A DNA stretch of 22,833 bases from Pseudomonadota bacterium (GTDB lineage: Bacteria > Pseudomonadota > Gammaproteobacteria > Burkholderiales > Burkholderiaceae_B), in the NCBI GenBank assembly GCA_023388835.1, contig JAEWFK010000023.1, forward strand, positions 1 through 22,833. Direction: 5' to 3'. Made by a program: the position numbers and the translations under genes. The notes beneath the pieces were generated by a model. That model had not been told where the DNA came from. It was given only the letters and a program-made list of their open reading frames with translations, and made no database searches. Positions within the stretch are counted from its first letter, which is position 1; the number at the start of each line of letters is the position of its first letter. Below are positions 10,658 to 18,150 of the stretch, piece after piece.

Positions 10658-10661
10658 AGGA
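10658..10661 (+). promoter_or_regulatory. Shine-Dalgarno deciding the xth start
   Basis: AGGA lies 4 bases before the ATG at 10666. The in-frame ATG at 10654 has no purine-rich site before it, so the later start is preferred. Confidence 0.5.
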
Positions 10662-10665
10662 CTCC

Positions 10666-11445
10666 ATGCGCATCATCACCGCCAATCTGAACGGCATCCG
10701 TTCCGCCGTCACCAAAGGTTTCCTCGAATGGTTACCCGAACAAGACGCCGACTTCGTCTGCCTGCAAGAGCTGAAGGCTCAGGCCGCCAACATGACGGAC
10801 GCCATGCTGGCCCCCTCGGGTTACCGGGGCTACTTCCACTATGCCTTGAAAAAGGGCTATAGCGGCGTCGGCGTCTATGCCCGCAAAGAGCCCAAGCAAG
10901 TCATAGTAGGCCTGGGCGTTCCGGAAATCGACGCCGAGGGGCGCTACCTGGAACTCGTCTACGATGGGCTATCGATTATTTCTGTCTACCTGCCGTCGGG
11001 TTCCAGCGGCGATCACCGACAAGCCGCCAAATTCGTCTTCATGGAAAGATTCTTCACGCACCTGGAGCAGCTGGCCCGCTGCGGGCGTGAAGTCGTACTC
11101 TGTGGCGACTGGAACATTGCTCACCAGGAAATCGACTTGAAGAACTGGAAAGGCAATATGAAGAACAGCGGTTTCCTTCCAGAGGAGCGAAGCTGGCTGA
11201 CCCGCGTCTTCGATGAACAGCGTTGGGTGGACGTCTACCGGCGCCTGCACCCCGAGGCCACCGGCGAAGGCTACACATGGTGGAGCAACCGGGGACAGGC
11301 TTGGGCCAAGAACGTCGGCTGGCGCATCGATTACCAGATCGCCACTCCCGATATTGGCGCTACGGCGAGACATGCAGCCATCTATAAAGAACAGCGCTTC
11401 AGCGACCACGCTCCGCTGACCATCGATTACGAATACGCGTTCTGA
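10666..11445 (+). CDS. xth: Exodeoxyribonuclease III family (AP endonuclease)
   Basis: This is a Mg-dependent endonuclease/exonuclease/phosphatase-fold enzyme of the Xth/ExoA group, which cuts at abasic sites and trims 3' ends during base excision repair. I chose the ATG at 10666 (259 residues) because MRIITANLNGIRSA is the canonical family start; an ATG four codons upstream is possible. Visible motifs are the metal-binding Glu in CLQELKAQ (E35), GDWNIAHQEIDLKNWKGN, and the C-terminal catalytic SDHAPLTIDYEY with its Asp-His pair. The W-K-G-N and NSGFLPEERSW stretches resemble the ExoA-like branch more than E. coli ExoIII. It is followed 11 bases later by the VOC gene, so the two may be cotranscribed. 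Confidence 0.95.
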   Translation: MRIITANLNGIRSAVTKGFLEWLPEQDADFVCLQELKAQAANMTDAMLAPSGYRGYFHYALKKGYSGVGVYARKEPKQVIVGLGVPEIDAEGRYLELVYDGLSIISVYLPSGSSGDHRQAAKFVFMERFFTHLEQLARCGREVVLCGDWNIAHQEIDLKNWKGNMKNSGFLPEERSWLTRVFDEQRWVDVYRRLHPEATGEGYTWWSNRGQAWAKNVGWRIDYQIATPDIGATARHAAIYKEQRFSDHAPLTIDYEYAF

Positions 11446-11456
11446 ATGGGGTAGCC

Positions 11457-11897
11457 ATGAAACCGGAAGTCTCGATCATCACCTTGGCAGTTGGAAATCT
11501 CGAGAAGGCCGTACGGTTCTACCGCGACGGCATGGGCTGGAAAACCCGCGGCATCGTGGGCGCTGACTATGACTACGGCGCCACCGCCTTCTTTGATCTA
11601 CAGCCTGGCCTATGCCTAGCCCTGTGGCCGCGGGAAAGTCTGGCACATGAAGCCGGCCTGGAGGTCCAGCCGCCTGCCATGACCGAACTGATGTTGAGCC
11701 ACAGTGTCGACGACAAAACCCAGGTGGAAGAGACGCTGCAGCAAGCGGCGCAGGCCGGTGGCCAGATCGTGAAGCCTGCCCACGATACCCTGCTGGGGGG
11801 TCATGCCGGCATTTTCAAGGACCCGGACGGTCACCTATGGGAAGTGTCCTGGAATCCGGAAACGCCGGCGGCTACCGTGATGAATCCAGCGCTCTGA
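11457..11897 (+). CDS. VOC-fold (glyoxalase/dioxygenase superfamily) protein, substrate unknown
   Basis: The 146-residue protein shows the paired beta-alpha-beta-beta-beta pattern of the vicinal oxygen chelate superfamily. The first module is SIITLAVGNLEKAVRFYRDGMGWK; the second ends in the hallmark GIFKDPDGHLWEVSWNP. Members include glyoxalases, fosfomycin- and bleomycin-resistance proteins and dioxygenases. This one does not show the residues that would assign a substrate. A GGGG stretch 5 bases before the ATG serves as the ribosome site, 11 bases after the xth stop. Its 3' end overlaps the end of convergent ampG by 26 bases. Confidence 0.88.
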   Translation: MKPEVSIITLAVGNLEKAVRFYRDGMGWKTRGIVGADYDYGATAFFDLQPGLCLALWPRESLAHEAGLEVQPPAMTELMLSHSVDDKTQVEETLQQAAQAGGQIVKPAHDTLLGGHAGIFKDPDGHLWEVSWNPETPAATVMNPAL

Positions 11898-13128
11898 TCT
11901 CGTGGCGTCTGAGGCGTAGCAACACCAGGCCGGGCACCGCGATCAGTACCGTCATCACAAAGAAACCCGACCACCCCAACCATTCAACGAGCGGCGGAGT
12001 GAGCGGGCCCGCCAGGTAGGTGCGTCCGACCGCCGATAGCGCAGAAAGCAACGCGAACTGGGTGGCGGAGAACTCTTGCTTGCATAGCGCCATCAGTAGC
12101 GCCACGAAGGCAGCCGTGCCCAGGCCCCCGCAGAGGTTTTCCAGCACGATGATTGCCGCCATGGAATAAAGATGGGGCGGCGTGACCGCCAGCACCCAAT
12201 AGCCGAAGTTCGAGGCTGCCTGCAATAGCCCGAAGAGCATCAGCGAGTGGTAAAGACCCATGCGGGCCATGATGCCGCCCCCAGCCAGCGCGCCCAGGAT
12301 GGTCGCAGCAAGGCCGAACACTTTGTTTACGGCCCCGACTTCCGTACCGGTGAATCCTGCCCCGCGCAGAAGAAAAGTGGTGGACAACGCACCCGCGAAG
12401 GCGTCGCCCAGCTTGTAGAGCACGATAAGCAGCAATATGGTCAGCGCCCCAGGCCGCCGAAAGAATTCGGCCAGCGGCTCGATGACGGCGATGGCCAGCG
12501 AGCGGGGGGCGGCTGCCACCACTTCCGGCTCCGGCGCAAGCAGGGTCGCCAGTGCGCACAGCGCCATGAAGCTGCCCATGACGAAGTAAGTGTTCTGCCA
12601 GCCCAGCCATTGGTCGGCCAACACCAGCGCCAGTCCGCCCGAGACGATCATGGCCAGACGGTAGCCCAGCACCTTGACCGCGGCGCCGGCGGCGCGCTCT
12701 TCACCGCGCAACACATCGGTGCTGTAAGCATCGAAGGCGATGTCCTGGGTCGCCGACAAGAAGGCGACAAGCACCGCCAACATCGCCAAAGGCAGCAGAC
12801 TACTGGAAGGGGAATAGAGCCCCATTGCGGCGATGGTTGCCGCCAGCCCCAGCTGGGTCAACAGGATCCAGCTGCGGCGACGCCCCAGGAATGGGAAGGA
12901 ATAGCGGTCAATGACTGGCGCCCACAGGAATTTGAGCGTGTAGGCGGAACCGATCAGGGTCAGAAAGCCGATGCTTTGCAAGGCCACGCCATCGAGTGTT
13001 GCCCATGCCTGAAGCGTGCCACCGGTCAAGGCGAGGGGTAGGCCGCTTGCGAAGCCCAGAACCAGCAGAGGCAGGACCCGAGGACTGGTATAGACGCGCG
13101 TTGTGGCAGTGATGGCAACCCCGTTCAG
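11872..13128 (-). CDS. ampG: AmpG-type muropeptide permease (MFS), probable non-canonical start
   Basis: AmpG imports anhydro-muropeptides from the periplasm for cell-wall recycling and controls AmpR/AmpC signalling where that system exists. The frame matches E. coli AmpG throughout: LGFASGLPLALTGGTLQAW, YTLKFLWAPVIDRY, FLGRRRSW, SATQDIAFDAYSTDVL, LLIVLYKLGDAFAGALSTTFL and YSMAAIIVLENLCGGLGTAAFVALLMALC, with about 12 membrane spans. The conserved N-terminus (TSPRVLPLLVLGFASGLP) lies upstream of the first available TTG (13029), which itself encodes the conserved Leu of PLALTGG. Between that TTG and the upstream stop (TAA, 13183-13185) there is no ATG, GTG or TTG. Candidate starts are CTG at 13126-13128, overlapping the metW stop as CTGA (418 residues), or ATC at 13113 behind a GGGG (413 residues). 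Function is well supported; the start is uncertain. Confidence 0.9.
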   Translation of the reverse strand: MNGVAITATTRVYTSPRVLPLLVLGFASGLPLALTGGTLQAWATLDGVALQSIGFLTLIGSAYTLKFLWAPVIDRYSFPFLGRRRSWILLTQLGLAATIAAMGLYSPSSSLLPLAMLAVLVAFLSATQDIAFDAYSTDVLRGEERAAGAAVKVLGYRLAMIVSGGLALVLADQWLGWQNTYFVMGSFMALCALATLLAPEPEVVAAAPRSLAIAVIEPLAEFFRRPGALTILLLIVLYKLGDAFAGALSTTFLLRGAGFTGTEVGAVNKVFGLAATILGALAGGGIMARMGLYHSLMLFGLLQAASNFGYWVLAVTPPHLYSMAAIIVLENLCGGLGTAAFVALLMALCKQEFSATQFALLSALSAVGRTYLAGPLTPPLVEWLGWSGFFVMTVLIAVPGLVLLRLRRHEIRALDSSR

Positions 13129-13739
13129 CAGCTGGACTCGAACCGATAGACAGCCAGCGTGCTGCGCCAGCCAGGCAAAAGTTTAACCTCTTTGTCCCCC
13201 TTGAACGTCGCGACATGCGTAATGCGCAGTCCCACCGACGCAGCGAGATCTTCGAAGTCGCGCAAGGTGCACAGGTGGATGTTCGGCGTGTCATACCATT
13301 GATAGGGCATTTCGCCGGTGACCGGCATGCGCCCGCGCAGGATCGACCAGCCATGGGGCCAGTAACCGAAATTGGGGAAGGACACAATGCCATAGCGTGC
13401 AACCCGGGCCATCTCTTTCAGAATGCGCTCAGTGTTGTGCATGGACTGCAGTGTGCGGGACAGCACCACGGTGTCGAACTGGTGATCGTCGAATAGCGCG
13501 AGCCCCTCTTCAAGGTTCTGCTGGATCACCCGCACACCGCGACGCACGCAGGCGATCACCTGCTCGTCGCTCAGTTCGACGCCCACCGTGGTGCAGCGTT
13601 TGTCATTCTGAAGATGAGCCAGCAAAGTGCCGTCGCCGCAACCCAGGTCAAGCACCCGGGTTTCGGGGGAGACCCAGCTGGCGATGCGCCTGAGGTCGGC
13701 CCGCACATGGGCGGGAGCTTTGGCACTGATCTGATTCAT
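13125..13739 (-). CDS. metW: Methionine biosynthesis protein MetW (SAM methyltransferase fold)
   Basis: MetW is encoded beside metX in many proteobacteria and is thought to be needed for full homoserine acyltransferase activity; its own reaction is not settled. The 204-residue protein has the class I methyltransferase SAM loop RVLDLGCGDGTLLAHL (about residues 30-45). It also has the family stretches GVELSDEQVIACVRRGV, FDTVVLSRTLQSM and SFPNFGYWPHGWSILRGRMPVT, which is highly characteristic of MetW. The ATG overlaps the metX stop by 4 bases (ATGA). The stop TGA (13125-13127) overlaps the proposed CTG start of ampG. Confidence 0.96.
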   Translation of the reverse strand: MNQISAKAPAHVRADLRRIASWVSPETRVLDLGCGDGTLLAHLQNDKRCTTVGVELSDEQVIACVRRGVRVIQQNLEEGLALFDDHQFDTVVLSRTLQSMHNTERILKEMARVARYGIVSFPNFGYWPHGWSILRGRMPVTGEMPYQWYDTPNIHLCTLRDFEDLAASVGLRITHVATFKGDKEVKLLPGWRSTLAVYRFESSC

Positions 13740-14977
13740 GCGAGCACCCCCGCGCTGCGGCGTCGCTCAGGCAGGCCCAGGCTGCCGGCTACGCGGTCGA
13801 AATACCCTTGAACCACCGCGTGGTAGCGCGCGTCATCGAGAAGGAAGGCATCGTGTCCGTGAGGTGCCGCGATTTCGGCGTAGGTGACGGGCCGCTTATT
13901 GTTGAGCAGCGACTTCACGATCTCGCGGGAACGCTCGGGAGGAAAACGCCAATCGGTGGTGAAAGACACAAGAAGAAAATCCGCCTTGGCGGGTTCCAGC
14001 GCCCGGGCCAGGTCGCCGCCGTAACTGCGCGAAGGGTCGAAGTAGTCGAGCGCACGCGTGATCAACAGATAAGTATTCGCATCGAAGTACCGGGAGAACT
14101 TCTCGCCCTGGTACCGCAGATAGGACTCGACTTCGAACTCGACATCGTAGCCGTAATGGAATTCACCCCCCTGCCCCGGCGCGCGCTGCTGCCGACCGAA
14201 GCGCTGGGCCATGGTCTCATCGGACAGGTAAGTGATATGCCCCACCATGCGAGCGACCGACAATCCATGCGCCGGCACCACGCCTCGTTCGTAGTAGTCG
14301 CCGCCATGAAAATCCGGGTCATCGATGATTGAGCGGCGTGCAACTTCGTTGAAGCCGATGTTTTGCGCGGACAGACGTGGTGTGCTCGCAATGACGATGC
14401 AATGGCGCAGCCTGTCGGGACAGGTAATCGCCCAGCTGAGCGCTTGCATGCCGCCCAGGGACCCGCCCATGACGGCGGCAAAACACTCGATGCCGAAATG
14501 GTCGGCAAGCCGTGCCTGCGCTCGCACCCAGTCTTCAACGGTCAGCACCGGAAAGGCTGCCCCCCATGGCTTGCCGGTGGCGGGATTGATGCTGGCCGGG
14601 CCCGTAGACCCGAAGCAGGAACCGATATTGTTGACGCCGATGACGAAGTAGCGGTCGGTGTCGACGGCCTTGCCCGGCCCGACCATGTTGTCCCACCAGC
14701 CGACATCGCGCGGGTCATCGGCCGACATGCCGGCCACATGATGCGATGCGTTCAAGGCATGGCAAATGAGCACGGCATTGCTGCGCTGCGCGTTGAGTTC
14801 GCCATAGGTTTCCACCGCAAGCTCGTACTGCGGAAGGACTTGCCCGCTGGTAAGCTGCAACGGCTCATCGAACCGGATCAGCTGCGGCGTGACGTAGCCG
14901 ACGGAACCCGCCGGTATGGAATCTGTAGAGGAATTTGAAGCGGCGCCCGCAGCGCCGACAGGAGTCGAGATGGCCAT
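13736..14977 (-). CDS. metX: Homoserine O-acyltransferase MetX (succinyl or acetyl)
   Basis: MetX activates homoserine with acetyl-CoA or succinyl-CoA in methionine synthesis. The alpha/beta-hydrolase protein has 413 residues. Catalytic residues are visible: the nucleophile Ser173 in the elbow GGSLGG, and His375 in PHGHDAFLLDD. Other family stretches are YETYGELNAQRSNAVLICHALNASHHVAG, WWDNMVGPGKAVDTDRYFVIGVNNIGSCFGSTGP and FLLVSFTTDWRFPP. A Ser/Ala-rich extension of about 25 residues precedes the conserved part. The start (ATG, 14975-14977) has AGAGG 7 bases upstream. In metX-metW genomes of this group the donor is often succinyl-CoA (MetXS type), but sequence reading alone does not fix it here. 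Confidence 0.96.
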   Translation of the reverse strand: MAISTPVGAAGAASNSSTDSIPAGSVGYVTPQLIRFDEPLQLTSGQVLPQYELAVETYGELNAQRSNAVLICHALNASHHVAGMSADDPRDVGWWDNMVGPGKAVDTDRYFVIGVNNIGSCFGSTGPASINPATGKPWGAAFPVLTVEDWVRAQARLADHFGIECFAAVMGGSLGGMQALSWAITCPDRLRHCIVIASTPRLSAQNIGFNEVARRSIIDDPDFHGGDYYERGVVPAHGLSVARMVGHITYLSDETMAQRFGRQQRAPGQGGEFHYGYDVEFEVESYLRYQGEKFSRYFDANTYLLITRALDYFDPSRSYGGDLARALEPAKADFLLVSFTTDWRFPPERSREIVKSLLNNKRPVTYAEIAAPHGHDAFLLDDARYHAVVQGYFDRVAGSLGLPERRRSAGVLA

Positions 14978-15055
14978 TCAGGACCTCTTTAGCGGTATTT
15001 ATGAGGCGCCCGCAAGCGGATCGAGCAAATCGGCGCCAAGGAGAATGTTGCGGGA

Positions 15056-15084
15056 ATTGTAGCATCAGCCCCCGGATGTCCGGG
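15056..15084 (-). promoter_or_regulatory. Tentative metX promoter with a palindrome over the -35 region
   Basis: On the minus strand an extended -10, TG-C-TACAAT, lies at 15056-15064, about 80 bases before metX. No good -35 is present. Instead the perfect inverted repeat CCCGGA-CA-TCCGGG occupies 15071-15084, where a -35 would sit. This would suit an activator or repressor site, but no known regulator motif is recognised. Confidence 0.35.
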
Positions 15085-15190
15085 ATAACCCCCGCAGCCG
15101 GATAGTGTCATTTGGATACAATTGATATTGCCTTGTAGTACAGGCCCGGGGGCCCGTGAAGCAACCGGTCCCCATGGTACCGATGAATCC

Positions 15191-15194
15191 GGAG
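15191..15194 (+). promoter_or_regulatory. Shine-Dalgarno deciding the start of the LuxR-type HTH gene
   Basis: GGAG lies 9 bases before the ATG at 15204. The earlier in-frame ATGs at 15156, 15174 and 15183 lack such a site and add residues outside the HTH domain. Confidence 0.55.
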
Positions 15195-15203
15195 ACAGCC
15201 TCA

Positions 15204-15485
15204 ATGAAACCTCTCACTGAACGAGAACTGACCTGCCTGCAATGGGTGGCAATCGGCAAAACGAGTTGGGAAACCGGTCGCATCCTCGGGCTGGCTGAAC
15301 GCACGATCAATTTCCATATCCAGAACGCATGCCGCAAACTGGGTGTCCATGGGCGCCAGGCGGCCATTACTGCTGCCATGCGCACCGGTCTGCTCTCTTT
15401 CGATGACGAAGTAGAGCGACAAGTCGCCATGCCTTCCATTGGGCCGACCGTCCGCTCTGTACAGATCACCGCCGCTGCTCGTTGA
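15204..15485 (+). CDS. Stand-alone LuxR-family HTH DNA-binding protein
   Basis: The 93-residue product is little more than a GerE/LuxR-type helix-turn-helix. Residues 4-63 run LTERELTCLQWVAIGKTSWE, TGRILGLAERTINFHI and QNACRKLGVHGRQAAITAA. The GKTSWE signature is typical of the C-terminal DNA-binding half of acyl-homoserine-lactone receptors (LuxR/SdiA type) rather than of response regulators. No autoinducer-binding or receiver domain precedes it: only about 225 bases separate it from metX, and the frame there does not encode one. It ends in a ~28-residue tail without recognised motifs. It could bind DNA alone, or form inactive heterodimers with full-length LuxR proteins. It is divergent from metX and upstream of gshA, either of which could be a target; this is inference. 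Confidence 0.8.
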   Translation: MKPLTERELTCLQWVAIGKTSWETGRILGLAERTINFHIQNACRKLGVHGRQAAITAAMRTGLLSFDDEVERQVAMPSIGPTVRSVQITAAAR

Positions 15486-15503
15486 CCAACGAGCTGAACG
15501 CAT

Positions 15504-15571
15504 AAGGGCCCGGCAGCCAAAGCCAGGCCGGGCAGCCAAAAAGCATCGCTCTTCCTGAGCACCCGGCCCTT
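15504..15571. repeat. Repeats in the gap before gshA
   Basis: The 139-base gap before gshA contains a 10-bp exact direct repeat, GGCAGCCAAA, at 15512-15521 and 15531-15540. It also has a 7-bp hairpin, GCCCGGC/GCCGGGC (15508-15514 with 15527-15533), and longer-range inverted arms AAGGGCC (15504-15510) and GGCCCTT (15565-15571). No U-run follows the hairpin, so it is not a standard terminator. A TAAAAT at 15588-15593 could be a -10 for gshA, but no -35 matches. Confidence 0.45.
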
Positions 15572-15624
15572 GTGCAATCCCCTCGGGTAAAATCGCGCTA
15601 TTTGGACACCATCAAAAGTCGCGC

Positions 15625-17187
15625 ATGAGCTCACCCCCCCCTCGCCCCGCTCGAATCCGCCAGGATCTCGACCTCCTCAACTCCATACAGCGCGGCATAG
15701 AAAAGGAAGGCTTACGCGTCGATACGCAGGGCAGACTCTCGCTCACACCTCATCCGCCCGTCCTGGGTTCGGCACTGACGAATTCCCGTATCACAACGGA
15801 CTATTCCGAAGCCTTGCTGGAACTGATTACCGGCACCCATACCAGCGTGGAATCGCTCCTGCAGGAATTGGAAGAGACCCACCGCTACGTCGCTCGCAGC
15901 CTTCAGGGCGAGCTCATGTGGAACCAGTCCATGCCGGCTTTGCTGCCCCCTGAAGAAGATATTCCCATTGGCTGGTACGGTACGTCGAATTCCGGCATGC
16001 TCAAGCATGTGTATCGGCGCGGACTGGCATATCGCTACGGGAAGCGCATGCAATGCATCGCGGGGGTGCACTACAACTTTTCGGTGCCCGACCGCTTGTG
16101 GGACCACATCGGCATCGAAGGCATATCCCTGGAGCACCAGCGCACCAAAGGTTATCTGGCGCTGATCCGCAATTTCACACGCTATTCGTGGTTGCTGATG
16201 TACCTCTTCGGTGCGTCGCCCGCCGTTTCCCGCGAGTTCGTGAGCAATATGCCCCATGAGCTACAAAAATTCGACGCTCAAACCCTTTACCTTCCGTGGG
16301 CAACCAGCCTGCGCATGGGCGACCTGGGTTACCAGAACAAGGCCCAGTCCGACCTCCAGCTTTGCTACAACGATCTGGAAACTTTTCTGCAGCGCATGTA
16401 TGCCGCGGTCACGACTCCCTGGCCCGCTTACGAGCGCCTGGGCACGCATCAGAATGGCGAATGGATTCAACTGAATACCAACGTCCTGCAGATCGAGAAC
16501 GAGTACTACTCCAGCATACGCCCCAAGCGGGGAACCAACCGGGGCGAACGTCCCGCCACGGCGCTCGCCGAGCGCGGGGTCGAATACATCGAAGTCCGCT
16601 GCCTGGATATCGATCCCTGGTCGCCCGTGGGTATTCGTGCGGAGACCTGTCGATTCATGGACACCTTCTTGCTGTTCTGCGCATCGGAAGACAGCCCCTT
16701 CTTTCCCGAAAGCGGCCATTGCCCCGTCAGCAAAGGCAACTTCAGCGTGGTGGTACGCGAAGGGCGCAAGCCCGGTCTAGTCCTGCAACGTGATGGCAAG
16801 CAGGTGTCGCTGCGCGACTGGGGCGAAGAGCTGATGGATCGACTCCAGCCCTATGCCGACATACTGGATGAAGCAGCGGGCCACAAGCGGCATGCCGGGG
16901 CGCTGGAACAGCAGAGGCAGAAGATTCGCGATACAGAAATGACGCCTTCCGCGCGGGTTTTGCACTCCATGCGGAGCAACCATCTCGGCCTGCACGATCA
17001 TATGCTGCAGCTGAGCGCCGAACACCACAGCACGCTTGCCGGAGGCCCGATGGAGCCCGAGCTCCTTCAGCGCTATGCCGATGAAGCGGCCGCTTCCATC
17101 GACGAACAGCGTGCGATCGAGGCGGCCGACACAGAAACCTTTGATGAATATGTCGCTCGGTTCCATGCCGCGCTCAGGACCCCATGA
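15625..17187 (+). CDS. gshA: Glutamate-cysteine ligase (gamma-glutamylcysteine synthetase)
   Basis: GshA performs the first, ATP-dependent step of glutathione synthesis. The 520-residue protein matches the E. coli-type (proteobacterial) GshA in length (518) and in landmarks. These are RGIEKEGLRVDTQGRLS, ALTNSRITTDYSEALLELITG, CIAGVHYNFSVPD, RNFTRYSWLLMYLFGASPA, QLNTNVLQIENEYYSSIRPKR (given here in part) and VEYIEVRCLDIDPWSPVGI. These blocks contain the Glu/Asp and Arg residues that bind Mg-ATP and glutamate in the family. No clear Shine-Dalgarno precedes the ATG at 15625. The stop overlaps the next gene by 4 bases (ATGA), so the PhzF-like protein is translationally coupled to GshA. Confidence 0.96.
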   Translation: MSSPPPRPARIRQDLDLLNSIQRGIEKEGLRVDTQGRLSLTPHPPVLGSALTNSRITTDYSEALLELITGTHTSVESLLQELEETHRYVARSLQGELMWNQSMPALLPPEEDIPIGWYGTSNSGMLKHVYRRGLAYRYGKRMQCIAGVHYNFSVPDRLWDHIGIEGISLEHQRTKGYLALIRNFTRYSWLLMYLFGASPAVSREFVSNMPHELQKFDAQTLYLPWATSLRMGDLGYQNKAQSDLQLCYNDLETFLQRMYAAVTTPWPAYERLGTHQNGEWIQLNTNVLQIENEYYSSIRPKRGTNRGERPATALAERGVEYIEVRCLDIDPWSPVGIRAETCRFMDTFLLFCASEDSPFFPESGHCPVSKGNFSVVVREGRKPGLVLQRDGKQVSLRDWGEELMDRLQPYADILDEAAGHKRHAGALEQQRQKIRDTEMTPSARVLHSMRSNHLGLHDHMLQLSAEHHSTLAGGPMEPELLQRYADEAAASIDEQRAIEAADTETFDEYVARFHAALRTP

Positions 17188-18080
17188 TCATAGAAGAACG
17201 CAGCCTCATCACCCTCGATGTCTTCACCGACCGGCGGTTCGGCGGCAACCCGCTGGCGATCCTGCCCGACGCCAAAGGGCTGGACGACACAGCAATGCAG
17301 CGTATCGCGGCCGAGCTCAACTTGAGCGAGACAGTTTTCGTGCACCGGCATCCCGATGAAGAGATTCCCCGGCTGCGCATCTTCACCCCCAAGGCGGAAC
17401 TCCCCTTTGCCGGGCATCCCACTGTCGGGGCGGCCATCTACCTGGCCGAAGAAGCCGGCCTGGGGAACGGCGCCCAATTAACCCTGCGCACCCAGGTCGG
17501 CGACGTAGTCGCCGCCATCAGCCGGGCAGACGGCGAGCTGACGCTGGCCGAGATCACTTCGCCACAGGCGCCCGTCTGCCGCCCTGCGCCCTCGAGCGAG
17601 GCCTGCGCGGCCGCTATCTCGCTCAGTGTCGGCGACATACCGTTCGCGCCCCAGGTGTGCGACGCCGGAAATCCGTTCACGATCATTCCGGTTGCCAGTC
17701 AGGAAGCGCTCGCGCGCGCCTCGCTCGATACCGCGGCATGGGCGGCCGAGCTCGCTTCCACCGAAGCCCCAAAACTGTTCATTGTGCACATGGACGACTG
17801 GCAAGCCGGCAGCACGGTGCATGCCAGAATGTTTGGTCCTTCAGTAGGCATAGCCGAAGATCCCGCCACGGGAAGCGCCGCCGTCGCGCTCACTGCGATG
17901 CTGCTCGGCCGGCAGTCCCTCTCCGATGGAGAACACCGCTGGCAAGTCCGCCAGGGCGATCATATGGGTCGACCCAGCCTCATGGACGTGAGAGGCGTGG
18001 TTGAAGGCGGCCGCCTGGCCTCCGCACACGTGGCCGGCACCGCTGTCCGGGTGATTGCCGGCTCTATAAGGCTGGCATGA
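17184..18080 (+). CDS. PhzF-family isomerase-like protein, substrate unknown
   Basis: PhzF-fold enzymes are two-domain, diaminopimelate-epimerase-like proteins; the founding member isomerises a phenazine precursor. The 298-residue protein carries the family signatures. VFTDRRFGGNPLAI is near the N-terminus. LSETVFV follows, with the acidic residue Glu49 at the catalytic position. Next is FTPKAELPFAGHPTVGAA. The second-domain phosphate/substrate loop is GIAEDPATGSAAVAL. No phenazine genes lie nearby, so phenazine synthesis is not implied. The 4-base overlap with gshA points to cotranscription and perhaps a linked metabolic or detoxifying role, which is inference. An upstream Met is not available because the gene begins inside gshA. 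Confidence 0.92.
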   Translation: MIIEERSLITLDVFTDRRFGGNPLAILPDAKGLDDTAMQRIAAELNLSETVFVHRHPDEEIPRLRIFTPKAELPFAGHPTVGAAIYLAEEAGLGNGAQLTLRTQVGDVVAAISRADGELTLAEITSPQAPVCRPAPSSEACAAAISLSVGDIPFAPQVCDAGNPFTIIPVASQEALARASLDTAAWAAELASTEAPKLFIVHMDDWQAGSTVHARMFGPSVGIAEDPATGSAAVALTAMLLGRQSLSDGEHRWQVRQGDHMGRPSLMDVRGVVEGGRLASAHVAGTAVRVIAGSIRLA

Positions 18081-18150
18081 GGCCATCCCATTTCACCTTT
18101 TTCAGCCTTGCCCCGAGCCGCGGGCGCGCGGCCGCAGGCGGCCATCATCT

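Noticed and set aside
12247..13041. 264-codon open frame on the plus strand opposite ampG
   Set aside because: Its Gln/Gly/Arg-rich composition reflects reverse-complemented membrane-protein codons; ampG is clearly the real gene.
14978..15203. SAM-sensing riboswitch upstream of metX
   Set aside because: I could not find the conserved core or pseudoknot elements of the SAM or SAH riboswitch classes; only short palindromes are present.
17184..18080. Phenazine biosynthesis
   Set aside because: Only a PhzF-family protein is present; no other phenazine gene lies nearby, and most PhzF-family proteins occur in bacteria that make none.
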